From Clostridia bacterium (lineage in GTDB: Bacteria; Bacillota_A; Clostridia; Christensenellales; Borkfalkiaceae), in the NCBI GenBank assembly GCA_017507595.1, contig JAFWAM010000200.1, positions 1 through 8,273 on the forward strand: a stretch of 8,273 nt of DNA, in the 5' to 3' direction. A program made the translations under genes and the position numbers. Of the stretch, positions 1 through 6,279 are shown piece after piece. The notes below the pieces were generated by a model that saw only the letters and a list, made by a program, of their open reading frames with translations, made no database searches and was not told the DNA's origin. Numbering within the stretch: the first letter of the stretch is position 1; each line of letters opens with the position of its first letter.

Positions 1-1
1 A

Positions 2-139
2 AAGGATCATAGTGAAGATGTAAGTTTTCCATTTAAATTCAAAGAAGATTATAAATTATTCCGTTTTGGTTCAAAAGGTAAATTTACACTTAAAGAGGTA
101 TGGGATAAAGTAATAATAACTAATGTCGAATTTTTTTGA
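2..139 (+). CDS. 3' end of an unidentified gene (partial)
   Basis: The frame is open from the window edge to a TGA at 137-139 and gives 45 residues ending in ...VIITNVEFF. The 5' part lies outside the window. Sequence here is clearly more AT-rich than the rest of the window, and the peptide is rich in Lys, Phe, Asp and Glu, as expected for a soluble protein from low-GC DNA. I do not recognise a family. A 45-codon open frame in DNA this AT-rich is unlikely but not impossible by chance. A GAGAGG Shine-Dalgarno-like stretch overlaps the stop and sits 4 nt before an ATG at 148, which supports this being the end of a gene in an operon. Confidence 0.5.
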   Translation, partial: KDHSEDVSFPFKFKEDYKLFRFGSKGKFTLKEVWDKVIITNVEFF

Positions 140-147
140 GAGGCTAT

Positions 148-186
148 ATGAGTAAAGAATATGTGTTTGCATTATCCCCTTTCTGA
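148..186 (+). pseudogene. possible truncated 5' stub of a gene
   Basis: An ATG at 148, preceded by GAGAGG at 138-143, opens a frame of only 12 codons (MSKEYVFALSPF) closed by TGA at 184-186. The stop falls about where the sequence changes from AT-rich to roughly balanced composition. The stub could be the beginning of a second gene cut by a rearrangement or insertion. It could equally be chance, or a very short leader peptide. No function can be given. Confidence 0.2.
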
Positions 187-447
187 CTTGAACTCACCGA
201 GAAGGCGGAGTATATGTACCTTGAAACACCGTCGTGTTGAAAGTTTATATCCTGAAAAAGTCTAACGAGGTAGTTCGCATTCCGCTTTTGCGGAATATTG
301 CCGAGGGCTCCCGCTTGTGGGAAACGGCAAAATCTCGTAGGGGTCACAATTTTGCCTTTATTTTTGTCTTAAGCCTTATCTCTCCCCGCCCCCGAGGAAA
401 GGGGTTTTGTAAAAAGACGCAGAAAGGGGTTTTTGAGGTGGACAAAA
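187..447 (+). other. gene-free segment with several hairpins
   Basis: No convincing gene: the open frames on both strands lack plausible starts and protein-like composition. Direct reading shows hairpins with arms AACAC 225-229/GTGTT 234-238, ATTCCGC 279-285/GCGGAAT 290-296 (TTTT loop), TTGCCG 298-303/CGGCAA 325-330 (with TCCCG inside pairing to TGGGA), and GGCAAAAT 326-333/ATTTTGCC 349-356 followed by a T-rich run. The last two share bases 326-330 and cannot form together, which resembles a terminator/antiterminator switch. It may be a structured RNA leader, a dispersed intergenic repeat or decayed coding DNA. I do not recognise a known RNA family. Confidence 0.35.
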
Positions 448-470
448 TTAAAAAGAAATATTCTTTTTAA
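448..470. terminator. perfect A/T palindrome, possible terminator
   Basis: The arm TTAAAAAGAA (448-457) and its exact reverse complement (461-470) are separated by only ATA. The 10-bp arms are all A/T except one pair. A run of T in the 3' arm, and of A in the 5' arm, could let it act as a weak terminator on either strand. It lies 27 bp ahead of the permease promoter, so insulating that promoter or binding a regulator are also possible. Confidence 0.35.
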
Positions 471-496
471 AGGGTGTGATTTTTGATAAATTTCAG

Positions 497-525
497 TTGA
501 CAGTAAAAATGCTTTTTGATAGAAT
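497..525 (+). promoter_or_regulatory. sigma-A-type promoter of the permease gene
   Basis: A consensus -35 TTGACA (497-502) is followed after exactly 17 bp by TAGAAT (520-525), a 5/6 match to the -10 box. Transcription would begin near 532 and leave a leader of about 50 nt before the ATG at 584. The leader contains AAAAGGA at 562-568. Confidence 0.75.
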
Positions 526-583
526 TTATAGCCGATGGCCACGGCCAGACACCAAGGAACCAAAAGGAATACCTTAACTAAAA

Positions 584-1729
584 ATGGAAGCGATCAAAAA
601 GCGCCCGGCCGCACATTTTCACCACGGGCACGACGTAAAAGTCTTTATAAAAAAGAACGCAGTGATGCTTATCGCCCTTTTGGCGGCGACTGTCACCTGC
701 TTTTTCGTCCCCCTAGACAAAGAATATTTATCCTATTTTGACTTTAAGACCTTAACCTGTCTGTTTTGTGTGCTGGCGGTGGTGTGCGCCCTTAAAAACA
801 TCAACTTTTTTTACATACTCGCCCAAAAGATAGTATCGGTCTTCAAAACCACCCGAAGCAGCATCCTTGCCCTTGTGTACGTCACTTTTATCGGGTCAAT
901 GCTTATCGCAAACGATATGGCGCTTCTCACCTTTTTGCCCCTTGGCTTTTTCGTCCTTAACGTAACGGGCAAGAAAAAGCACATGGCCTTCACCTTTATC
1001 ATGCAGACCCTGGCGGCAAACCTTGGCGGAATGCTTACCCCCTTCGGCAACCCCCAAAACCTTTACCTTTACACGAAATTTTCCATCCCCGCGTGGGAGC
1101 TTATGTCCATCATGGCCGTCCCGTTTATCTTATCCATTGCACTTATCACGGCCTGTTGCTTTATCTTTGTCAGAAAGGAGGCCCTTGACCTCCCCCGTGA
1201 AAAGGTACCCCTGGACACCAAAAAAGCCATAACGTACCTGGTTTTATTTGCCCTTTCAATAATAATCGTCTTCAGGATAATCCATTATCTTATCGGTCTT
1301 GCCGTAATAGTTTTATCCCTTTTGATCCTTGACAGAAAGGCTTTAAAAAGCGTGGACTACGGCCTTTTGCTGACCTTTGTATTCTTTTTTGTCTTTTCCG
1401 GAAACATGGCAAGGATCCCCGCCGTAAGGAATACTTTTTCTGCCCTCCTTGAAAAAAATACCCTGCTTGTGACGACACTTTCCTGCCAGATGATAAGCAA
1501 CGTCCCCACCGCCATACTTATGTCCCAGTTTACGGGGAACTATCCACAGCTTTTGCTCGGCGTAAATATCGGCGGCGTAGGCACGCTTATTTCCTCCCTC
1601 GCAAGCCTTATTACCTTCAGGGAATACACCGCCCACAACCCCCACTGCGCAGGCAAATACCTTGCTGAATTTTCCGCCTTTAACTTTGGCTTCCTTGGGG
1701 TGATGCTGGCAGTATGCTCCCTTTTGTAA
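584..1729 (+). CDS. SLC13/ArsB-like membrane permease
   Basis: A 381-residue integral membrane protein with about ten hydrophobic segments (roughly 26-42, 54-71, 92-107, 112-127, 171-196, 216-249, 258-274, 327-343 and 361-381). Two half-repeat motifs mark the ion transporter superfamily: LTPFGNPQN at 151-159 in the first half and MISNVPTAIL at 303-312 in the second. These resemble the re-entrant-loop ion/substrate signatures of SLC13 (dicarboxylate/sulfate) and ArsB-type transporters. An IANDMALLT motif (108-116) lies earlier. The protein is somewhat short for SLC13 and has a cytosolic His/Lys-rich N-terminus. The substrate cannot be read from sequence; Na+-coupled anion uptake is the usual family role. 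No ars genes or metabolic partners lie nearby. The start at 584 is preferred because it precedes the first membrane segment with a short basic lead, although the nearest AAGGA is rather far, about 15 nt. Confidence 0.85.
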   Translation: MEAIKKRPAAHFHHGHDVKVFIKKNAVMLIALLAATVTCFFVPLDKEYLSYFDFKTLTCLFCVLAVVCALKNINFFYILAQKIVSVFKTTRSSILALVYVTFIGSMLIANDMALLTFLPLGFFVLNVTGKKKHMAFTFIMQTLAANLGGMLTPFGNPQNLYLYTKFSIPAWELMSIMAVPFILSIALITACCFIFVRKEALDLPREKVPLDTKKAITYLVLFALSIIIVFRIIHYLIGLAVIVLSLLILDRKALKSVDYGLLLTFVFFFVFSGNMARIPAVRNTFSALLEKNTLLVTTLSCQMISNVPTAILMSQFTGNYPQLLLGVNIGGVGTLISSLASLITFREYTAHNPHCAGKYLAEFSAFNFGFLGVMLAVCSLL

Positions 1730-1738
1730 CCCCTTATT

Positions 1739-1780
1739 AAAACTTAACGCAATTTTATCCGCCGCCCCTTATCCGGGCGG
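1739..1780 (+). repeat. 42-bp direct repeat, copy 1 (contains a terminator stem)
   Basis: These 42 bases are identical to 5899-5940. The match covers an AT-rich leader (AAAACTTAACGCAATTTT), the whole loop and almost the whole hairpin stem. After two differing bases the next eight (TTTTTATC) are again identical. The two copies flank the lipoprotein gene in the same orientation. Confidence 0.9.
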
Positions 1781-1787
1781 CCTTTTT
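1761..1787 (+). terminator. Rho-independent terminator after the permease gene
   Basis: A 7-bp GC stem, GCCGCCC (1761-1767) with GGGCGGC (1775-1781), encloses a 7-nt loop and is followed by CTTTTT. It lies about 30 nt after the permease stop. The same hairpin recurs after the lipoprotein gene. Confidence 0.85.
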
Positions 1788-1929
1788 ATCTTCTTAAGAC
1801 GCTTTTAATGTGAAACGACACTAAAAAACCCGCCTATAAGTCGATTATCGCTACTTTTTCTCAAACGCCGATCTCATGGCGACACAAAATTAAACGTAAG
1901 ATACCAATGGGTCTTGATTTGAAATACGC

Positions 1930-1958
1930 TTGCAAAATGCAAAATATAGTGGTACAAT
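1930..1958 (+). promoter_or_regulatory. promoter of the lipoprotein gene (extended -10)
   Basis: TTGCAA (1930-1935), a 17-bp spacer and TACAAT (1953-1958, 5/6 match) are present, with TGG just before the -10 giving an extended -10 element. Transcription would begin near 1965, leaving about 34 nt of leader with AAGG at 1986-1989. Confidence 0.65.
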
Positions 1959-1998
1959 GGTAGTTAATAGAATAACATCCGGCGTAAGGCAGAATTTT

Positions 1999-4900
1999 AT
2001 GAGAAGCTTATTATCCAAAATTTTAACTGTAACCCTTTTGACCGCCGTAGGTCTTTTGTGCCTTTTTGGCTGTGGAAAATCCCCCGATGAGTCTAACCCA
2101 TCGGACAAGGATCACACCCATAAATATACCGTCAGCACCATAGCACCGTCCTGCACGGCCGTCGGAAAGATGACCTTTACCTGTAATTGCGGTGATACCT
2201 ATACGGAAGACATCCCCGTCACGGGGCACGTTCCCGTCAAGCTTGAAGCAGTTGCCCCCACCTGCACGGAGCCGGGTCACGGCGAGGGCATCCTCTGCTC
2301 GGTTTGCGGAGAGGTTCTTGAAGACGGCGAAGAGATCCCCGCCCTTAATCACAACGAGACGGTTCTTGTGAAAATAGAACCCACCTGCACTATGACGGGC
2401 CTTACCGAAGGCTTAAGCTGCGCCCGCTGTAATGCAATATTGATTGAACAGCAAGAGATCCCTGCCCTTCCCCACACCGAGATCGTGGTTGAAGGCAAGG
2501 CCCCAACCTGCGAGGAAGACGGTCTTACCGACGGTATTTACTGTTCGTCTTGCGACGATATGATCATCCCCCGTGAGATTATCCCCGCCACGAGGCACAC
2601 AGTTGTCATGGATAAAGCAGTTGACCCAACCTGCGCTGAGACGGGGCTCACCATGGGTTCCCATTGCTCCGTTTGCGATAAGGTCATAGTTGAGCAAAAA
2701 GAGATCCCCGCCCTTGGCCACAAAAGCGTCACGGATGAAGCCGTTGACCCAACCTGTACAAAGACGGGCAGGACTGAAGGCGCCCACTGCTCCGTTTGTA
2801 GTGAAGTTTTAATCCCTCAGGTGGAAATCCCCGCCAAAGGTCATACCGAATATATCAACGAGGCCCTTGCCCCAACCTGTACGGAGCCAGGCCACACCGA
2901 AGGCAGACATTGCACGGTCTGTTATACGGTTTTGTTAAAGCAGGAAACCATCCCCGCCACCGGTCATACCGAGGTTGTGGTTGAAGCAGTTGCCCCCACC
3001 TGCACCGAAACGGGCAGGACTGAAGGCAAAAAATGCACGGTCTGTAACACAATGACCGTAAGCAGTAAGATTATTCAGCCCCTTGGTCATACCTATACGG
3101 AAACGACAGTCCTCCCCTCCTGCGAAAAAAAGGGCTACACCATTTACACCTGCCATTGCGGGTACGAATATTATGATAACTACCTGCCAAGCACGGGCCA
3201 TACGGTTATCGTACTTGCAGCAGTTTCCCCCACCTGCACCTCCACCGGCCTTACGGAAGGCAAAAAATGCGGTGTCTGCGAAAAAATACTGGTGGCCCAA
3301 CGGGTGGTAAGCACAATCCCACATAACTACGACAAAACCGAGGTCACCGCCCCCACCTGTACGGAGCAGGGCTATACAACTTACCTTTGCCAATGCGGCG
3401 AAAGCATGGTGGGAAACTACGTTGCGGCAACGGGTCATAAAAGCATCTTGGCCCTCGGCGTCAACCCCACTTGTACGGAGCCGGGCATAAGCAACGGAAG
3501 AAAATGCCGTGTCTGTAACGAAGTTTTAAGCGGTCTTACACCCCTTGCCCCCACCGGGCACAAATATGAGGAAAGCACCGTTTTGCCAACCTGCACCAAG
3601 GAAGGCCTTTCAACCTTTACCTGCCACTGCGGCGATTTTTATACGGAATCCATCGCCCCCACCGGCCACACAAGTGTAACCGATATTGCCCTTTTCCCCA
3701 CCTGTACGGAGCCGGGTCTTACGGAAGGTGCCCACTGCTCCGTTTGCAGTGAGGTCCTGTTAAAGCAGGAAGTCGTCCCCGCCCTCGGCCATACCTTTGC
3801 CCACGGCATAAGGTGTGACGCGTGCCCCATATACAAGGGAAGCGAAGGACTTTGCTTTGAGCTCAACGCCGACGGCAAGGGCTATACCGTGATTGGTATG
3901 GGGGAATGCACCGATACCCTTCTTATAATCCCAGAAAGCCACCTTGGCTTGCCCGTAACCGCTGTTGGCGAGAGGGCCTTTGCAAGCTGCAACACTATAA
4001 CCGCCGCAATCATCGCCAATAACGTAATCAATATCTACTCGCAGGCCTTTGAATATTGCGACAATTTAATGCACGTAACCATCGGCGAAAGCGTTGAAAA
4101 AATATATTCTGACCCCTTCCACTGCGACAGGTTGGTGGAAATCTCAAACAAATCCACTCACTTTACACTTTCAACCGAATTGGCCTCCTATAATCAGGTC
4201 ATCGGGATTTACAACGCAGGTGACGACCATACCTCAAGACTTTTCCTTGAGGACGGCTTTGTAATTTATGACGGCGGAGAGGATAAAACAGTAGTTAACT
4301 ACCTCGGCAATCAATCTGACGCCTCGTTGCCGTCTTACGTTACCAAAATTAACAGACATGCCTTCAGCTACTGTGACAGCCTTGCCTCAATAACAGTACC
4401 CGATAACGTCACAAACATTGGCCAATATGCCTTTTACCATTGTGCGGCAAAAATCATCTGGGGTGAAAATCCAAAATTAACGACCATCCCCGAACATGCC
4501 TTTGCCTTTTATGAACACATAAACTTTATCGTACCAAAAGGCGTTACTTCCATAGAAAACCGGGCATTCTACTACTCCGATCTGATGGCAGTTGAAATAC
4601 CCGATACGGTCACGACCGTTGGCGAGAGGGCCTTCTTCTATTGCGGAAATCTTCAAAAAATAAAAATCCCCGACAGCGTAACGTCTATGGGAAAGGAAGC
4701 TTTTTCAACCTGCTATGGCATGACTGACGTTGAAATAGGAAACGGCCTGACAGTTATCCCGCAAAGTGCGTTTTATGCCTGTGTAAGCCTTAAAAGCGTT
4801 TTTATTGGCACAAGTGTTTCCACGATAGAGTTTGAAGCCTTCAGAGGCTGTACACCCCTTGGAAGAATAGCTATACCCGATAACGTAAAGGTGGTGGATA

Positions 4901-5889
4901 AGTGGGCATTTTATGATTGTCCAGAACTCGAAATTTACTGCGAGGCCACCTTTAAGCCAAGCGGATGGAGCGATGAATGGAATCTTTCAAACAGGCCCGT
5001 AACCTGGGGCTGTACGATATTAAACGGCGTAGCGTTAATCCCCAACGAAGACGGAATAAGCTACTCCGCTGTAGGTACTATCCGTCCGTTTAGCGGACGG
5101 GTAAATATCCCCTCCTCCCACAACCAAAAGGAAGTTACCGCCCTCTGCGATAACGCCTTTTCCACAGTAGAAATAATGGAAGTGTCCATACCCGCAACCG
5201 TAAAATCAATCGGAAAGGACTTGTTCTTTGGTCAAGGCCCCAAAAATATATTTTACGAGGGCACTTTAGAGCAATGGGCGCAAATAGACTTTAAATGGTA
5301 TATGTCGCCCTTTAACCTATACGTGGGCGAAAAACTTGTTACCGACGTCGTTTTCGACAGCACCCTTGAAATTTCGGATTGGGCATTTTCGGGTTGCGTC
5401 AGCATTGAAACGGTTAAAATAAGTCACGGCTCTTCAGTGGTAAGACTTGGCGAAAACTCTTTCCATAGGTGCGAAAATTTAAAGACGGTCGTTCTGGGCA
5501 AAGGCGTTTCCACCATCAGCAGAGAAGCGTTCAGCCATTGCTCAAGCCTCCTGAGCGTAACATTGGCCGACAACTTAATCTTTATTGAAGAGAATGCCTT
5601 CAAGGATTGCGGATTCCTCTCGTCAATAACGGTATTAGGGCAAAGCCTGAGCGTTGCTGAATTGGCCTTTAATGGTTGTGATAAACTGGAAAAAATCTAC
5701 TATATGGGCACCATTACCGACTGGTTTTATTTTGTAATCATTGAAGATAACAACGCCCCCTTAACGGGTTCACGCGTTTACTATTACACTTCATCCGCGC
5801 CGGGCGTTGAAGGATGCTTCTGGCACTACGGCGAAGACGGTGAGGTCGTTGAGTGGCCGCCAATTGAAAAGGAAGCCCAAGCCGCCTGA
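1999..5889 (+). CDS. large lipoprotein: Cys-repeat stalk plus BspA-type LRR domain
   Basis: A 1,296-residue precursor predicted to be secreted and lipid-anchored. Residues 1-25 form a signal peptide (basic MRSLLSK, hydrophobic core) ending in the lipobox-like LFGC, with Cys25 as the likely lipidated residue; Phe at -2 is atypical. Residues 41-597 are 14 tandem 36-41-residue repeats with conserved His and three Cys. From about 651 to 1245 come BspA-type leucine-rich repeats (VTxIGxxAFxxCxxLxxVxIPDSV pattern), in two blocks split around 1001-1010 (VTWGC). The tail contains FWHY (1274) and VVEWPP. No LPXTG or C-terminal membrane segment is seen, so anchoring is N-terminal. BspA proteins in other bacteria mediate adhesion to host matrix or other cells; the role here is inferred. 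ATG 1999 is preferred to in-frame upstream codons because AAGG ends 9 nt before it, it starts directly at the signal peptide, and the upstream in-frame codons overlap the promoter. Confidence 0.9.
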   Translation: MRSLLSKILTVTLLTAVGLLCLFGCGKSPDESNPSDKDHTHKYTVSTIAPSCTAVGKMTFTCNCGDTYTEDIPVTGHVPVKLEAVAPTCTEPGHGEGILCSVCGEVLEDGEEIPALNHNETVLVKIEPTCTMTGLTEGLSCARCNAILIEQQEIPALPHTEIVVEGKAPTCEEDGLTDGIYCSSCDDMIIPREIIPATRHTVVMDKAVDPTCAETGLTMGSHCSVCDKVIVEQKEIPALGHKSVTDEAVDPTCTKTGRTEGAHCSVCSEVLIPQVEIPAKGHTEYINEALAPTCTEPGHTEGRHCTVCYTVLLKQETIPATGHTEVVVEAVAPTCTETGRTEGKKCTVCNTMTVSSKIIQPLGHTYTETTVLPSCEKKGYTIYTCHCGYEYYDNYLPSTGHTVIVLAAVSPTCTSTGLTEGKKCGVCEKILVAQRVVSTIPHNYDKTEVTAPTCTEQGYTTYLCQCGESMVGNYVAATGHKSILALGVNPTCTEPGISNGRKCRVCNEVLSGLTPLAPTGHKYEESTVLPTCTKEGLSTFTCHCGDFYTESIAPTGHTSVTDIALFPTCTEPGLTEGAHCSVCSEVLLKQEVVPALGHTFAHGIRCDACPIYKGSEGLCFELNADGKGYTVIGMGECTDTLLIIPESHLGLPVTAVGERAFASCNTITAAIIANNVINIYSQAFEYCDNLMHVTIGESVEKIYSDPFHCDRLVEISNKSTHFTLSTELASYNQVIGIYNAGDDHTSRLFLEDGFVIYDGGEDKTVVNYLGNQSDASLPSYVTKINRHAFSYCDSLASITVPDNVTNIGQYAFYHCAAKIIWGENPKLTTIPEHAFAFYEHINFIVPKGVTSIENRAFYYSDLMAVEIPDTVTTVGERAFFYCGNLQKIKIPDSVTSMGKEAFSTCYGMTDVEIGNGLTVIPQSAFYACVSLKSVFIGTSVSTIEFEAFRGCTPLGRIAIPDNVKVVDKWAFYDCPELEIYCEATFKPSGWSDEWNLSNRPVTWGCTILNGVALIPNEDGISYSAVGTIRPFSGRVNIPSSHNQKEVTALCDNAFSTVEIMEVSIPATVKSIGKDLFFGQGPKNIFYEGTLEQWAQIDFKWYMSPFNLYVGEKLVTDVVFDSTLEISDWAFSGCVSIETVKISHGSSVVRLGENSFHRCENLKTVVLGKGVSTISREAFSHCSSLLSVTLADNLIFIEENAFKDCGFLSSITVLGQSLSVAELAFNGCDKLEKIYYMGTITDWFYFVIIEDNNAPLTGSRVYYYTSSAPGVEGCFWHYGEDGEVVEWPPIEKEAQAA
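2119..3789 (+). repeat. 14 tandem coding repeats with H-C-CxxC / H-C-CxC signatures
   Basis: There are two unit types. Type A (41 residues, 123 bp) has His1, PTC with Cys13, then C24-x-x-C27, ending near IPALG. Type B (36-38 residues) has His1, PSC/PTC and a CxC (for example TCHCG). Unit starts are 2119 (B), 2227, 2350, 2473, 2596, 2719, 2842 and 2965 (A), 3088 (B), 3199 (A), 3322 (B), 3436 (A), 3559 (B) and 3667 (A). Every unit keeps its His and all three Cys, which fits one metal ion (probably zinc) per unit, the His coming from the same or the next unit. Similar repeats are, as I recall, common in gut Clostridia surface proteins. Units differ at many third codon positions, so the array is not freshly duplicated. 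Confidence 0.92.
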
Positions 5890-5898
5890 GCCTGACAA

Positions 5899-5940
5899 AA
5901 AACTTAACGCAATTTTATCCGCCGCCCCTTATCCGGGCGG
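5899..5940 (+). repeat. 42-bp direct repeat, copy 2
   Basis: Identical to 1739-1780 over all 42 bases and in the same orientation, starting 10 nt after the lipoprotein stop. The flanking bases differ on both sides (T against A before; CC against TT after). Confidence 0.9.
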
Positions 5941-5947
5941 TTTTTTT
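5921..5947 (+). terminator. Rho-independent terminator after the lipoprotein gene
   Basis: GCCGCCC (5921-5927) pairs with GGGCGGT (5935-5941, the last pair G-U), with a 7-nt loop, and seven T follow (5941-5947). It is the same hairpin as the one ending the permease gene. Confidence 0.88.
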
Positions 5948-5990
5948 ATCGTCCGCAAAATATCGCCCATCCCTTGCAAAAAAGACTTTT

Positions 5991-6173
5991 TTGGCAAAAA
6001 AGGCCGCCGGCTTTGAGCTTACCCCCGATATGATGCAGATGCTTAACGGCTTTACCGTCCTTCGTCTTACAAGCCTTATCGGTATGCTTAACGTTACCTT
6101 TGATAAGGAAACCTTGCTTAAGATGAACAGGCAGCTTCTCCGTATCAGAAAGCCAAAAAACAAAAAGAAATAA
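5991..6173 (+). pseudogene. orphan C-terminal gene fragment
   Basis: The frame ends at TAA 6171-6173 and reads as real protein: GFELTPDMMQMLNGF, then a hydrophobic helix (TVLRLTSLIGMLNV), then KETLLKMNRQLLRI and a Lys-rich end. It is open backwards through the terminator repeat to 5868, has no ATG before 6030 and no Shine-Dalgarno. The first candidate start, TTG at 5991, is poor. A terminator follows at 6194. This is what the 3' end of a longer gene looks like after its 5' part was lost. The ending resembles C-terminal tails I associate with some Clostridia carbohydrate-active enzymes, but I cannot confirm that and assign no function. A genuine short gene starting at 5991 or 6030 is the alternative. 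Confidence 0.5.
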
Positions 6174-6193
6174 ATTACAGTCGTAATTTTTAA

Positions 6194-6222
6194 GGGACGG
6201 GCCTGACCCGTCCCCCTTTTTT
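6194..6222 (+). terminator. strong Rho-independent terminator
   Basis: A perfect 8-bp stem GGGACGGG (6194-6201) / CCCGTCCC (6207-6214) with a CCTGA loop, then CC and six T (6217-6222). A second small inverted repeat, AAATTAC/GTAATTT (6172-6178/6183-6189), lies just upstream. It closes the orphan fragment and shields the fliB promoter, whose -35 begins two bases after the T tract. Confidence 0.88.
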
Positions 6223-6223
6223 G

Positions 6224-6252
6224 TTGTAAAGGTCCTTTTTGTGTGATATAAT
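6224..6252 (+). promoter_or_regulatory. extended -10 promoter of the fliB-like gene
   Basis: The -10 is a perfect TATAAT (6247-6252) preceded by TGA, an extended -10. The -35 is TTGTAA (6224-6229) at 17 bp. Predicted transcription start is near 6259, about 20 nt before the ATG. Confidence 0.82.
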
Positions 6253-6279
6253 ATAAAAAAACAAGGCGAAAGGGCTTTT

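Noticed and set aside
268..300. tRNA-like T-loop (GTTCGCATTCC)
   Set aside because: No acceptor stem, D arm or anticodon arm can be fitted around it.
144..347. Open frame on the minus strand over the composition break
   Set aside because: It spans the AT-rich/GC-balanced junction and several inverted repeats and lacks a ribosome site; not protein-like.
234..470. Open frame of 78 codons on the + strand before the permease
   Set aside because: It starts at GTG without a ribosome site, crosses several hairpins, ends in the palindrome and has low-complexity basic composition.
1930..1998. Upstream in-frame start (TTG 1930) or ATG 1957 for the lipoprotein
   Set aside because: These codons overlap the promoter and would put 14-23 polar residues ahead of a normal signal peptide; ATG 1999 has a well-placed AAGG.
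2227..3087. Regular 123-bp periodicity that might suggest a CRISPR or satellite array
   Set aside because: The repeats are divergent, in frame and coding; the period is exactly 41 codons and conservation follows His/Cys codons.
2413..3438. Long open frames on the minus strand inside the lipoprotein repeat region
   Set aside because: They mirror the tandem repeat codons of the + strand gene (Gly/Ala/Cys-rich, periodic) and have no start signals. They are shadows.
5807..6016. + strand open frame running over the lipoprotein end and terminator
   Set aside because: It overlaps the lipoprotein gene in another frame and crosses the terminator, with no start signal.
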